A stretch of DNA of 64,000 bases, from assembly GCA_965277595.1 (NCBI GenBank), contig CBDIDH010000002.1, forward strand, positions 1 through 64,000. The letters run 5' to 3'. The position numbers and the translations under genes are program-made. Positions 41,897 through 53,046 of this stretch are shown in pieces; position 1 is the stretch's first letter, and every line of letters starts with the position of its first letter. The DNA is from CBDIDH01 sp965277595 (GTDB lineage: Bacteria > Planctomycetota > Planctomycetia > Isosphaerales > Isosphaeraceae). The notes below the pieces were generated by a model. It was not told where the DNA came from and ran no database searches. It saw nothing but the letters and a program-made list of their open reading frames with translations.

Positions 41897-42191
41897 TCCC
41901 CGCTTCCGACCTCGGAACGGTCGGCCCTGGCGCGGGAATCGGCCCCGGCGCGGCCACGCCTGGTGGAACCGTCGGCGCCTGCGGAGCGAGCCCGCGACCG
42001 TGATTATTCAGAGAATTCGCTCGGGGCGACGCGGATTGCCGTTCCGGGACGAGCTCGGCGCGGACGACCGAAACGTCGCGCGGAGCGTCGATGCCGAGGC
42101 GAACCTGGCCCCCTTCGAGCCGGACGACGGTGACGCAGATGTCGTCCCCGATGAACAGCTTCTCCATCAACTTCCGGGTCAACACGAGCAT
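41835..42191 (-). CDS. csrA: CsrA carbon storage regulator with long C-terminal tail
   Basis: A 118-residue protein. Residues 1-52 are CsrA: MLVLTRKLMEKLFIGDDICV, then VRLGIDAPRDVSVVRAEL, with the RNA-contacting Leu4, Arg6 and Arg44 present. It should bind GGA motifs in mRNA leaders. Beyond residue 60 is a Pro/Ala/Arg-rich tail absent from most CsrA proteins, about 55 residues long. AAGGA precedes ATG 42191. The final 62 bases of the gene overlap the 3' end of the convergent phoB-like gene, so the tail codons are constrained by phoB on the other strand. Confidence 0.85.
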   Translation of the reverse strand: MLVLTRKLMEKLFIGDDICVTVVRLEGGQVRLGIDAPRDVSVVRAELVPERQSASPRANSLNNHGRGLAPQAPTVPPGVAAPGPIPAPGPTVPRSEAGIRIPRASIHENDSRRRGQSR

Positions 42192-42629
42192 AGCGCGTGG
42201 TCCTTAACTCATTGGGTGCGGGTCGCATCCCCGCCCGGCCCCCCTTGCCCGCCGTCGATCGCAAAGGGGTGACTCGGGTACTCCCTGGGAATCTAGGTTA
42301 CGTCTGGCTGCGCGGTCCGTTCCCGCGAAAATTCCCACGGCGATCGACGTCGGTTCGCCGTTTCGGTCCCCAAGAGAGTCTAGGTCATACCCTGGGCTCT
42401 CCCTCGCCTTTTCAGAAGCCAGGGGGCGGTCAATCCTGGACAACGCTCGCTTTTCTGGCGGATTGAACCGTCGAACGTCGTTCAGGCTGCCTTGCCCGTT
42501 GGCCGTTCCCTCGCGGAAATGACGGACGACGACCGACCAAGAGGGGTTGGAAACGTCAGGATCAGGTTCCTCGGTGCTTGCCTTGAGAAGACTTCCGCCA
42601 GTCGTCCAACCTGGCCGGCCAGAATGTTG
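42192..42629. other. Divergent intergenic region between csrA and the repeat element
   Basis: The stretch lies upstream of csrA. No gene, RNA or clear promoter is recognised; short open frames here lack protein-like composition. Confidence 0.3.
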
Positions 42630-42850
42630 GCAAAGTCTGGCCATTCGGTGACCAGGGACCAATGACCGATGACCAAAGACCGAATTTTTCGGTCATCGGG
42701 GTTGTTGCGGGATCGCCGTAAGATCAAAGGACAGAAGGACACGGGACAAAACAAATAATTTTCCCTTTGTCCTTTTGCCCTTTGGCCTTACGTCAAAATC
42801 AGTCCCTGATGCGCAAAAAACCCATTGGTCCTTGGTCATTGGGACTTTGC
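42630..42850. repeat. Composite palindromic element, inverted copy
   Basis: A 221-bp unit bounded by GCAAAGTC (42630-42637) and GACTTTGC (42843-42850). The 126-bp core (42698-42823) is the reverse complement of the cores at 8485 and 23146. It starts GGGGTTGTTGCGG and ends GATGCGCAAAAAACCC, with the hairpin CCGTAAGATCAAAGGACAGA/TGTCCTTTTGCCCTTTGGCCTTACG between. GACCAATGACCGATGACC palindromes lie on both sides of the core, as in the 23065 copy. Confidence 0.8.
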
Positions 42851-42971
42851 AATTCCCCTGCACGTCCGGCCGGGTCTTTGCGCACCTGGACAATTCTCCT
42901 ACACTGATTGGAGAGGCCCCGAGTGTCTTCTCACTCGTTGAAGTCATCGACAGACAGAGAGAACGGAACAG

Positions 42972-44000
42972 ATGTCGCACTCCGCCGTGATCGTGATCGG
43001 GTCCGGGTCCGCCGGCCTGACCGCCGCCCTTTACACCGCTCGGGCCAACCTCAAGCCGATCGTGTTCGAAGGCCGGGAGCCGGGGGGCCAGCTCACCTGG
43101 ACGACCGTCGTGGAAAACTTTCCCGGCTTTCCCGAAGGAGTCATGGGGCCGGAACTGATGGACAACATGCGCAAGCAGGCCCAGAAGTTCGGCGCGGATT
43201 GCCGGTTCGAAAGCGTGACCGAGGTTGACCTTGCGCAACGCCCCTTCCGCGTCAAGACCTCAACCGACCCCACAGACCCCGAGGCCGAAACCTTCGAGTA
43301 CACCGCCGACGCCCTGATTGTCTCGACGGGTGCCTCGGCGCGAACGCTTGGCCTTGACAAGGAAATGCACTACATGGGCTACGGCCTGGGCACCTGCGCC
43401 ACCTGCGACGGTGCCCTTTATCGAGGCAAGTCGGTGGCCGTCGTCGGCGGCGGCGATACGGCCGTGGAAGAAGCGACCTTCTTGACCCGGTTCGCCTCGA
43501 AAGTCTCCCTGATCCACCGCCGCGAGGCGCTGCGGGCGTCGAAGGTCATGCAGGATCGGATCTTCGCCAACCCGAAGGTCGAATACGTCTGGGATTCCGA
43601 GGTCGCCGAATATCTGGGCGAAGACCAGCCCCATCGCGCCCTGACCGGCCTTCGCCTTCGGTCGACCAAGGATGACTCGACGACCCACGACCTTCCTTTT
43701 GACGGCGTCTTCATCGCGATCGGCCACTCACCCAATACCAAGGTCTTTCAGGGGAAGCTGGCAATGACCCCCGAAGGCTACCTTTTAACCCGGACCGCCC
43801 TGGCCTGGGCCGGAATCGTCGCTCCCGAGGGCCTTTTCGACAAACTGCCTAATTACGGAAGCTCGACAAGCGTCGAAGGGGTCTTCGCGGCGGGCGACGT
43901 CGTCGACACGCATTATCGCCAGGCCATTACCGCGGCCGGATCAGGGTGCGCGGCGGCGATTGATTGCGAAAAATGGCTTGAATCGCAACATCAGGGCTGA
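42972..44000 (+). CDS. trxB: Thioredoxin reductase
   Basis: A 342-residue flavoprotein. The FAD-binding motif is VIVIGSGSAGLTAALYTARA at residue 6, followed by EPGGQLTWTTVVENFPGF. The redox pair is C142-A-T-C145 in GTCATCDGALY. The NADPH-binding motif is VAVVGGGDTAVEEATFL near residue 154, with the HRR phosphate-binding triplet in SLIHRREALRAS. FAAGDVVDTHYRQAITAAGSG closes the FAD site. It reduces thioredoxin, which the CysH reductase in this window would need. ATG 42972 starts the Rossmann fold at the expected distance. Confidence 0.93.
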   Translation: MSHSAVIVIGSGSAGLTAALYTARANLKPIVFEGREPGGQLTWTTVVENFPGFPEGVMGPELMDNMRKQAQKFGADCRFESVTEVDLAQRPFRVKTSTDPTDPEAETFEYTADALIVSTGASARTLGLDKEMHYMGYGLGTCATCDGALYRGKSVAVVGGGDTAVEEATFLTRFASKVSLIHRREALRASKVMQDRIFANPKVEYVWDSEVAEYLGEDQPHRALTGLRLRSTKDDSTTHDLPFDGVFIAIGHSPNTKVFQGKLAMTPEGYLLTRTALAWAGIVAPEGLFDKLPNYGSSTSVEGVFAAGDVVDTHYRQAITAAGSGCAAAIDCEKWLESQHQG

Positions 44001-44028
44001 ACCGGCCCAACGCAACGAATCTTGAAGC

Positions 44029-44092
44029 CCCGATGACCCATGTCCGAGAAATTGATCCCCTTCGGGCATCGTTCATTGAGCATCGGGCATCA
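44029..44092. repeat. GATGACC/GGGCATC palindromic unit after trxB
   Basis: CCCCGATGACCCATGTCCGA, then AAATT, then CTTCGGGCATCGTTCATTGAGCATCGGGCATC forms imperfect inverted repeats 28 bases after the trxB stop. Composition and motif resemble the GATGACCAATGACC-GGTCATCGGG modules inside the elements at 23065 and 42630, so it may be a diverged relative. It could also act as a terminator. Confidence 0.4.
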
Positions 44093-44131
44093 AAGCCTGG
44101 AAGGTCGCGGATCTCGGTCTGGGGAACTCCC

Positions 44132-44160
44132 CTGATTTTTCGGATTCTTCACGCTACAAT
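44132..44160 (+). promoter_or_regulatory. Candidate promoter for ftsH
   Basis: CTGATT (44132-44137), 17 bases, then TACAAT (44155-44160), ending 72 bases before the ftsH ATG. The -35 match is weak. Confidence 0.35.
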
Positions 44161-44232
44161 AAGGATTGCGGCGGCCCCGCATGCAACGCCCCGCATTCAA
44201 CCATCGAATCATCCATTGGGAATTGAGATCGC

Positions 44233-46221
<1,989 letters not shown>

Positions 46222-46261
46222 CCAGCGATCGACCGACCTCAAGGATTTGAACCTTTTCACC

Positions 46262-47239
46262 GTGTCGAACACTTTGCCGACGCCGCTTGCCCGGCCGGTC
46301 GTCTCCGCCGGTATCCTGGTGGCCGACCACATCTGCACGCCGATCTCGCACAACCCGGCGGCCGGCGAACTCGTCGCCGCCGACGAACTGATGCTGAGCG
46401 TCGGCGGCTGCGCCTCGAACGCGGCGGTCGTGCTGGCGAAGCTCGGGGTCGCCTCGACCGTCTGCGGCAAGGTTGGCGACGACGTCCTTGGCCGGTTCGT
46501 GGCCACGAGCCTCAAGGAATTTGGTGTCGACGTCTCGGCGCTGGGTGTTGATCTCGACCGCGCGACGAGTCAGACCTTGATCGTCAACGTGAAGGGGGAA
46601 GACCGCCGGTTCATTCACTCCTTCGGCGCCAACAAGGGGCTGACGGCCGAAGACCTCGACGCCGTGCTCGACCCGCCACCCAAGGTCCTTTACGTTGGCG
46701 GTTACCTGATCTTGCCCGGCCTTGACCCCGTTGCCCTCGCCGAGCGTTTTCAACGCGCCCGAAGCTCCGGGACGATCACCGTCCTTGACGTCGCGACCCC
46801 CGGCCCCGGCGATTATCTCCCTTTGCTGACTCCTGTTCTGGCCGAAACCGACGTTTTTCTGCCCAACACCGACGAATCGGCGCTGATTCTTGGCCTGAGC
46901 GATCCCTTGCAACAGGCCGAGGCGTTCCGATCGCTCGGGGCAGGCCGGGTCGTCATTACCTGCGGCGACCGCGGCGCTCTGGCCCTTTCCGAATCGCTCC
47001 GCGTTCGCCTTGGCACCTATCCGATCGCCTATGTCGACGGCTCGGGCGGCGGCGATGCCTTTGACGCCGGTTATATCGCGGGCCTTCTCGACGGCCTTTC
47101 GGAGCTGGATTGCCTGAAGCTCGCCAGCGCCGTCGGCGCCAGTTGCGTTCGGGCCGTCGGCACGACCGCCGGCACGTTTACCCGTCCCGAGGCCGACGCC
47201 TTCATCCGGCGCCACGATCTTTCCGTCGAACCCGTCTGA
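46262..47239 (+). CDS. PfkB-family carbohydrate kinase
   Basis: A 325-residue ribokinase-family protein. GTG 46262 is chosen because it puts the first strand (VVSAGILVADHICTP) at the usual distance; the in-frame ATG at 46178 overlaps ftsH. Motif 1 is SVGGCASNAAVVLAKLG (the di-Gly region), and motif 2 is YVDGSGGGDAFDAGYIAGL, with the anion hole and catalytic Asp in GGGDAFD. The sugar specificity cannot be read from the sequence. It is 40 bases downstream of ftsH and may be co-transcribed. Confidence 0.88.
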   Translation: MSNTLPTPLARPVVSAGILVADHICTPISHNPAAGELVAADELMLSVGGCASNAAVVLAKLGVASTVCGKVGDDVLGRFVATSLKEFGVDVSALGVDLDRATSQTLIVNVKGEDRRFIHSFGANKGLTAEDLDAVLDPPPKVLYVGGYLILPGLDPVALAERFQRARSSGTITVLDVATPGPGDYLPLLTPVLAETDVFLPNTDESALILGLSDPLQQAEAFRSLGAGRVVITCGDRGALALSESLRVRLGTYPIAYVDGSGGGDAFDAGYIAGLLDGLSELDCLKLASAVGASCVRAVGTTAGTFTRPEADAFIRRHDLSVEPV

Positions 47240-47403
47240 TCGTGCCCTCGATTTTCCGAAACGAACCGAGGCGCTCCCGACAATCGCCCCGGGTGTGGTA
47301 AATTGGTCGTCTCCCGACAACCCGAGGCAAAAAGGGGTCGGCGTTTCCGGAAGGCCCGGATTCTGAGACGTCCCAAGCCAAGAATCGACCGAGGAGTTGC
47401 CCC

Positions 47404-49182
47404 GTGCGCTGGTCGCATGCCTTGATTCCGACCTTGAAGGAAACGCCGAGCGACGCCGTGGCGCCGAGCCATGTGCTCTTGCTCCGCGCGGGGATGATCC
47501 GACAGCTTGGCGCGGGGGCGTACACGTACCTGCCGCTCGGTTTTCGGGTCCTCAACAAGGTCGTCAAGATCGTCCGCGAAGAGATGGACGCCGCGGGGGC
47601 GCAGGAACTCCTGATGCCCGCCTTGCAGCCGGTCGAACTCTGGAAAGAGTCGGGCCGGTACGCGACCTTCGGCGATCTTTTGATGCAACTGAACGTCGGC
47701 GGGAACCAGGCCATGGCGCTCGGGCCGACCCACGAAGAGGTCATCACCGACGTCGTCCGCGCTTTGGTTCGATCGTACAAACAGTTGCCGATAACCCTGT
47801 ATCAGATCCAGACCAAGTTTCGCGACGAGCCCCGTCCCCGGTTCGGGATCTTGCGGACCCGCGAATTCCTGATGAAGGACGCCTACAGCTTCGATGCCGA
47901 CGTCGACCAGCTCAACGCCAGCTACGACGCGATGTACGAAGCCTATTGCCGGATCTTTGATCGCTGCGGGATTCCCTACGTCGTCGTCGAGGCCGAGAGC
48001 GGCCCGATCGGCGGCGACAGCTCGCACGAGTTCATGGTTCCCTCAACGACCGGCGAGGATTCGATCATTCAGTGCGACGCCTGCGGATACGCCGCGAACG
48101 TCGAACGCGCCGAGGTTGGCGAAGGTCCCGCCGCGAACACCCCCGATCCCGCCGCGCCCCCCTTTGTCCGCGTCGAAACGCCGAAGAAACGGACGATCGA
48201 AGAGGTCTGCACCTTCCTCAAAGTTCCCGAGAAGACCAGCGGCAAGCTCCTCGTCTTCCTCGCCGACGATAAGCCGGTCGCGGCCCTGGTCCGCGGCGAT
48301 CACGAGGCCAACGAGGCCAAGGTCCGACGCGCTTTTGGAGCGACAACGCTCGTCGCGGCCGATCCGAAAACGATCGAGTCCGCGACGGGAACGCCGCTCG
48401 GATTTCTCGGGCCGATCGCCATCAAGATTCCGATGATCGTTGACCGGAGTGTCGCGGCGATGCCGACCATCGTCGTCGGCGGTAACGAGGTCGATGTTCA
48501 TCTGACGGGCGTTGTCCCTGGCCGCGACTTCCCGATCGATCGCGTGGCCGACCTCCGCAACGCGGGCGAGGGTGATCCCTGTCCCCGCTGCGGCAAGGCG
48601 ATGAACGTCCGCCAGGGGATCGAGATCGGCCACGTTTTCAAGCTCGGGACGAAGTATTCGAAGGCGATGGGAGCGAATTTCCTCGACGAGAAGGGGAACG
48701 AGGTTCCGGTCATCATGGGCTGTTATGGGATCGGCGTGAACCGGATCGTCGCCGCGGCGGTCGAGGCGGTCCACGACGCCAATGGGATTCTCTGGCCCTT
48801 GCCGATCGCCCCGTATCAGGTCGCCCTGATCCCGCTCCAGGTGCAGAACGCCGCCGTGATGGAAGCGGCGGAAAGCCTGATGCAACAGTTCGAGGCGGCG
48901 GGCGTCGACGTCTTGCTCGACGACCGCGAACAGCGCCCCGGTGTGAAGTTCAAGGATGCCGACCTGATCGGCATTCCGCTCCGGGTCGTCGTCGGTGAGC
49001 GTGGCCTGAAAGACGGAACGATCGAGGTCAAGTGGCGCAACGCCGACGCCGCGCATCACGTTCCCGCCGCCTCGGCCGGCGAGGCGATCCTGACCGAGAT
49101 CGCCGACGCCCGCAAGACGTTTAAAACCGCCTGCGACGACCGCCGGGCTTCTCGGGTGCGTTCCAAGGGTTCCGCCGGATGA
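47404..49182 (+). CDS. proS: Prolyl-tRNA synthetase, bacterial type with editing domain
   Basis: A 592-residue class II synthetase starting at GTG 47404 after GAGGAG. Motif 1 is in GAYTYLPLGFRVLNKVV, motif 2 is RPRFGILRTREFLMKDAYSF, and motif 3 is GCYGIGVNRIVAA. The YbaK-like editing insertion for mischarged Ala-tRNA lies at about residues 230-400 (TCFLKVPEKTSGKLLVFL-like, PKTIESATGTPLGFLGP, DRSVAAMPTIVVGGNE). The C-terminal anticodon-binding domain ends the core. A CxxC pair in DPCPRCGKAM sits after the editing domain. A short basic tail overlaps the next gene by four bases. Confidence 0.93.
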   Translation: MRWSHALIPTLKETPSDAVAPSHVLLLRAGMIRQLGAGAYTYLPLGFRVLNKVVKIVREEMDAAGAQELLMPALQPVELWKESGRYATFGDLLMQLNVGGNQAMALGPTHEEVITDVVRALVRSYKQLPITLYQIQTKFRDEPRPRFGILRTREFLMKDAYSFDADVDQLNASYDAMYEAYCRIFDRCGIPYVVVEAESGPIGGDSSHEFMVPSTTGEDSIIQCDACGYAANVERAEVGEGPAANTPDPAAPPFVRVETPKKRTIEEVCTFLKVPEKTSGKLLVFLADDKPVAALVRGDHEANEAKVRRAFGATTLVAADPKTIESATGTPLGFLGPIAIKIPMIVDRSVAAMPTIVVGGNEVDVHLTGVVPGRDFPIDRVADLRNAGEGDPCPRCGKAMNVRQGIEIGHVFKLGTKYSKAMGANFLDEKGNEVPVIMGCYGIGVNRIVAAAVEAVHDANGILWPLPIAPYQVALIPLQVQNAAVMEAAESLMQQFEAAGVDVLLDDREQRPGVKFKDADLIGIPLRVVVGERGLKDGTIEVKWRNADAAHHVPAASAGEAILTEIADARKTFKTACDDRRASRVRSKGSAG

Positions 49183-49445
49183 GCCGAGGCACGCCCCCTG
49201 CCCCGTCAAAGGCGCCCCTGGTTTTGCTGGCCCTGATGACGATCGCCACCCTGGTCGGGCCGATCCTCATCGTGCGGACGATCCAGGGGGGGCCTCGCCC
49301 CGAGTGGCCCCCCGATCGGGCCGTCGAGTGGTGGACCCTCGGCCTGGTCGTCGCGTTGGTCGCCGCGCTGATGATGGCCTGTCTGACCGTCGGAATCTGG
49401 ACGAGGCCAAGGAAGCCTTCAGGCGGTCCCGTCTCACGGCCATGA
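49179..49445 (+). CDS. Small two-helix membrane protein
   Basis: An 88-residue protein starting at ATG 49179 (ATGA overlap with proS). Two hydrophobic helices, APLVLLALMTIATLVGPILIV and WWTLGLVVALVAALMMACLTVGI, flank a short Trp-rich loop. No family is recognised. Its stop overlaps the start of the transferase gene, so it may be an accessory subunit, though this is only position. Confidence 0.6.
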   Translation: MSRGTPPAPSKAPLVLLALMTIATLVGPILIVRTIQGGPRPEWPPDRAVEWWTLGLVVALVAALMMACLTVGIWTRPRKPSGGPVSRP

Positions 49446-50623
49446 CCGACGTCGGCCGGACACCCTTCGCGACGGTCGGGTTGGGCCTGCTGATCTCGGC
49501 CTTTGGCCTCAGCGCGGGGCTTTGCGGGCTGGCGAGACGCTGGGCGCCTCGACTCGGCTTTCTCGACAGACCGGGCGGACACAAGGGGCACGCCGCGCCC
49601 GTTCCGCTTGGCGGCGGCCTGGCCATCTGGCTAACGACAGTCAGCTTGCCCGTCCTCGGCGTGATCGTCAGCAAGCTGGCGCGGTCGGCCTTCTCGAAGA
49701 GTCTGCAAGATTACGTCGACGGGGTCTGGCAACAGTCTGGCGAGTTATTCGCGATCCTCGGCCTTGCCAGTTTGATGATGGTCGTCGGCCTGATCGATGA
49801 TCGTCGCGGGCTCGGCTGGCGGATCAGGCTGGTGGCGCAGGTCGGCCTGGCGATCGCGCTGGCGGCGTCAGGGGTTCGCGTCACATTGTTCGGGCTGGGA
49901 CCGTACTTCGGGGGCCTGGTGACGGTCGTCTGGGTCGTCGGCCTGACGAATGCGTTTAACTTTCTCGACAACATGGACGGCCTCGCCGCCGGGGTGGGCC
50001 TGATCGCCGCCCTGCTCTTCGCGGGGGCTCAACCCGCCGTTGGTAGCCTTTTCGTGCCGGGAGTCTTGATCGGCCTGGTCGGTGCGCTCGGAGGATTTCT
50101 CGTTCACAACCGCGTCCCCGCGCGGCTGTACATGGGCGACGCTGGGAGTTATTTCCTGGGCTTTCTTCTGGGTGCCCTGACGGTGGCGGGAACGTATTAT
50201 CGGTATGATCGGGCGGTCTCGCCCTTCAGCGTCCTGGCGCCGCTGCTGGTGATGGCGGTCCCGCTCTATGATTCCACCTCGGTGATCTTGATCCGACTCA
50301 GAGAAGGTCGAAGCCCGTTTGTGGGCGATCGCAGGCATTTTTCGCACAGGCTGGTCGGACGCGGGTTGACGCCGGGTCAGGCGGTCCGAACGATTGACTT
50401 GATTACCTTGATTTGCGGTCTCGGGGCGCTTTTGCTGCACAGGCTCGACACGATCGGCGCGATCGTGGTCGTGGCGCAAACCGGCTGCCTGCTCGGCCTG
50501 GTGGCAACTCTCGAAGTCTCGGCAAACCGTCCGGAGCGTGGTCATGGCGAGACGGAAAATCGAGTCGGAACCGGCTCCCCGGCAGTCGCGCGTCGCGTCG
50601 AAGGGCGTGACGACCACGATTGA
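49442..50623 (+). CDS. MraY/WecA-family undecaprenyl-phosphate sugar-1-phosphate transferase
   Basis: A 393-residue polytopic membrane enzyme. ATG 49442 is set by the ATGA overlap and gives the normal first helix; an in-frame upstream ATG (49304) lies inside the previous gene. Catalytic motifs are GLIDDRRGLGWRIRL (Asp pair), NAFNFLDNMDGLAAG, YMGDAGSYFLGFLLG and the cytosolic GDRRHFSHRLV with the His-rich pattern. It moves a sugar phosphate from a UDP-sugar to undecaprenyl phosphate, initiating a surface glycan. The WecA/TagO branch fits better than MraY because of context with the ligase gene. The end overlaps the next gene by 80 bases. Confidence 0.88.
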   Translation: MTDVGRTPFATVGLGLLISAFGLSAGLCGLARRWAPRLGFLDRPGGHKGHAAPVPLGGGLAIWLTTVSLPVLGVIVSKLARSAFSKSLQDYVDGVWQQSGELFAILGLASLMMVVGLIDDRRGLGWRIRLVAQVGLAIALAASGVRVTLFGLGPYFGGLVTVVWVVGLTNAFNFLDNMDGLAAGVGLIAALLFAGAQPAVGSLFVPGVLIGLVGALGGFLVHNRVPARLYMGDAGSYFLGFLLGALTVAGTYYRYDRAVSPFSVLAPLLVMAVPLYDSTSVILIRLREGRSPFVGDRRHFSHRLVGRGLTPGQAVRTIDLITLICGLGALLLHRLDTIGAIVVVAQTGCLLGLVATLEVSANRPERGHGETENRVGTGSPAVARRVEGRDDHD

Positions 50624-52958
50624 CGACCCCGACGAACTCTTCGCCGTCTGGCTGGGCGAGCGCATGCGCCGGGTCGCGCTCGGCGGAACTGCCGCGCTCC
50701 TCACGGCACGCGCCTTTTATCCGAGCGAGCCCGAAATCCTGAACGATGCCGGGGGGGGCCTGCTCTGGATTCTGGCCCTGCTCGTCGTCACGGGCGTGGC
50801 GCTCGCCGGAGCATTGGCCAGTGGCCAGCAACGCATTCGGTTCTCCTGGGCGGATCTCGGGGTGATCGTTCTGGTCACGCTCGTTGGCCTGAGCGCGGGG
50901 CATGCCGTTGACAGGCGGCTGGGAATCAACATCGCCTGGGAATGGGGGGGCTTCGCGATCGCCTATCTCCTCGTTCGCAACCTGCCGAGGAACCGGGGCG
51001 AATCGCTCGCGCTTCTGGGTGCGCTCGTGGCGACGGCCGTTTCGCTCGCGGTCTATGGGCTCTACCAGGTCGGGGTCGAACTCCCCGAATTTCAGCATCG
51101 ATACATGACGAACCCGGCCTTTCGAGAGATGGCGCTTCGAACCGTGGGGGTTGTGCCGGGAACGGCGGCGCAGATTCATTTCGAGAACAGGGCCTTGCAC
51201 TCAAATGAGCCCTTTTCGACGTTCTCGCTGGCAAATTCGCTGGCCGGGTTCCTCGTCGGGCCGCTCGTCGTCATGCTCGCCATGCTCTGGGAAAATCTCA
51301 AGCGAGGCGAGGGCAAGGGGTCGCGGCTCGGGTCGATTCTCCTGGCCCTTCCGCCGATCGCCGCGGTACTTATCTGCCTGACGTTGACAAAGAGTCGAAG
51401 CGCGTATATCGGCCTGGCGGTCGGGCTTTCGGTGCTGGCGCTCCGCGAATGGACGCGGGTCTCGGGTCGAACGCTGATCTTCGCGGCGATCGGGGCGGCG
51501 GTGGTCGTGTCGGCCTTGATTGTCGGAGGACTGGCGACGGGACGGCTCGACCGGCAGGTCTTGACCGAGTCGGGCAAGTCGTTTCGCTATCGTCAAGAAT
51601 ACTGGGTGGGAACCTGGCGGGCGATTCAGGAGTCGTCCCGGTCATTCTGGTGGGGGTACGGCCCGGGAAACCTTCAGGCGCCCTATTTGAGGCACAAGCT
51701 CCCGCAGGCGTCGGAAGAGATTCACGACCCGCATAATTTTGTTCTTGAAGTCTGGGCGACGGCCGGCGTCTGGGCTGTCGGGGCCTTGGGAATCGCGCTG
51801 ATCGTTGGCGTGGGAAGCGTCTTCCTGCCCGGACGGTTCAAGAGTGAGGAGCCTGACTCGGAGGATTTCGAAGCCGAGGCTCGGACGCGAACAAAGGGGC
51901 CTGTTGATCCGTCGGCGCCGCCGAGACGAGCGGCCTGGCTGCTGGCGTCGGCCGGCGCGGGCTGGCTTCTTGTGCTGTGGGTCGGCGGCTTGAGGCTGAT
52001 CGATGGCGGCGACTTCCCGCGCTGGATGATCCTGGGGGGTTCCTGGGCCCTGGCGGTGGGCCTGGGGGTGAGCCTCGCCCGACGCGGGCCGATCGATCCC
52101 GCGATTTTAGGGGCGGCGGCACTGGCTGTCCTGGTGAACCTGACGGCGGCGGGGGGGATCGGCGTTCCCACCGTGGCCCTGACGCTCTGGACGACCCTGG
52201 CGATCGGTTTGAACCTCCGCGACGATCGCCCGAGCGGACGCCTGCGCGGACCGATCGGCCGATTGGCGGCGTTTGCGCTCGCGGCGGTTCTGGTTGCCTT
52301 GATCGGAACCTTCGTCGGCGCGGTCCGTCCGTACTGGAAGGCCGAGGCCGCGATGGCCGACGCCGAGGAGGCCCTTCGCGCCCGGCCGCCCGACTTCGAC
52401 CAGGCACTCGCCGCGTATGCTCGGGCCGAACAGGCCGATCTCTTCTCGGCGCGCCCCTGGCTGGCCTCGGCCGCATTGGAATACGAGGTCTGGAAACAGC
52501 GCGGATTTAAACGGGAAGACCTCCGCTGGCAGAAGATCCCGATCCAGATGTTCAAGGCCGTGACCAGCCCAAGGTCAACCGAGTCGTGGACTCGTCAGCG
52601 CGAACGGGCGCGGATGACCAAGCTGATCCTGAAACAGATCGGCGATCAGATTCCTCCCCTGGAATTGACCCGATACCGGGGCGACATCGTGAACGCGAGC
52701 CGCAAGGCGGTGCAGCTTTATCCGTCGAACGCGTCGCTGCGCGCCTCGCTCGCGGAAGAAAGCGCCGAGATCGGCATGATTCCCGATGCCCTCGCCGAGG
52801 GCCGCGAAGCGCTCCGGCTCGACGACCTCATGCCCCACGCCGAGAAGAAGCTGGAACCAACCGTCCGCAAATGGCTTGAATCGAAGATTCCCGTCTGGGA
52901 CGCCTCCGCCCAGAAGGCCGACGACGCCAGGAATCCCAGGGCGAAGGCTTCAAACTGA
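50544..52958 (+). CDS. O-antigen ligase/polymerase (Wzy_C-type) membrane protein
   Basis: An 804-residue polytopic protein starting at ATG 50544 (GTG 50538 is also in frame), with about fourteen hydrophobic segments. The Wzy_C core includes LTLTKSRSAYIGLAVGLSVLA and the large periplasmic loop with SFWWGYGPGNLQAPYLRHK and EEIHDPHNFVLEVWATAGVWA, where the His/Asn pattern is that of O-antigen ligases. The C-terminal 220 residues are soluble, helical and TPR-like (AMADAEEALRARPPDFDQAL; LREALRLDDLM-type). It probably transfers or polymerises the glycan started by the preceding transferase. Confidence 0.82.
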   Translation: MARRKIESEPAPRQSRVASKGVTTTIDDPDELFAVWLGERMRRVALGGTAALLTARAFYPSEPEILNDAGGGLLWILALLVVTGVALAGALASGQQRIRFSWADLGVIVLVTLVGLSAGHAVDRRLGINIAWEWGGFAIAYLLVRNLPRNRGESLALLGALVATAVSLAVYGLYQVGVELPEFQHRYMTNPAFREMALRTVGVVPGTAAQIHFENRALHSNEPFSTFSLANSLAGFLVGPLVVMLAMLWENLKRGEGKGSRLGSILLALPPIAAVLICLTLTKSRSAYIGLAVGLSVLALREWTRVSGRTLIFAAIGAAVVVSALIVGGLATGRLDRQVLTESGKSFRYRQEYWVGTWRAIQESSRSFWWGYGPGNLQAPYLRHKLPQASEEIHDPHNFVLEVWATAGVWAVGALGIALIVGVGSVFLPGRFKSEEPDSEDFEAEARTRTKGPVDPSAPPRRAAWLLASAGAGWLLVLWVGGLRLIDGGDFPRWMILGGSWALAVGLGVSLARRGPIDPAILGAAALAVLVNLTAAGGIGVPTVALTLWTTLAIGLNLRDDRPSGRLRGPIGRLAAFALAAVLVALIGTFVGAVRPYWKAEAAMADAEEALRARPPDFDQALAAYARAEQADLFSARPWLASAALEYEVWKQRGFKREDLRWQKIPIQMFKAVTSPRSTESWTRQRERARMTKLILKQIGDQIPPLELTRYRGDIVNASRKAVQLYPSNASLRASLAEESAEIGMIPDALAEGREALRLDDLMPHAEKKLEPTVRKWLESKIPVWDASAQKADDARNPRAKASN

Positions 52959-52971
52959 GCAACGAACAACA

Positions 52972-53011
52972 AGACGCCCCGGCTCCCTGAGAACAAGGGG
53001 CCGGGGCGTCT
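52972..53011. terminator. Bidirectional terminator between convergent genes
   Basis: AGACGCCCCGG-CTCCCT, loop GAGAACA, AGGGG-CCGGGGCGTCT: a stem of about 16 bp with one bulge, between the stops of the ligase and the surface-protein gene. It can serve both directions. Confidence 0.75.
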
Positions 53012-53046
53012 CGTTGGTGCGAAACCGCTTTGGTTCCGAGCGTTTT

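Noticed and set aside
42197..42466. A small plus-strand frame between csrA and trxB
   Set aside because: Low-complexity Pro/Arg/Ser sequence without a ribosome site, on the strand opposite the csrA leader.
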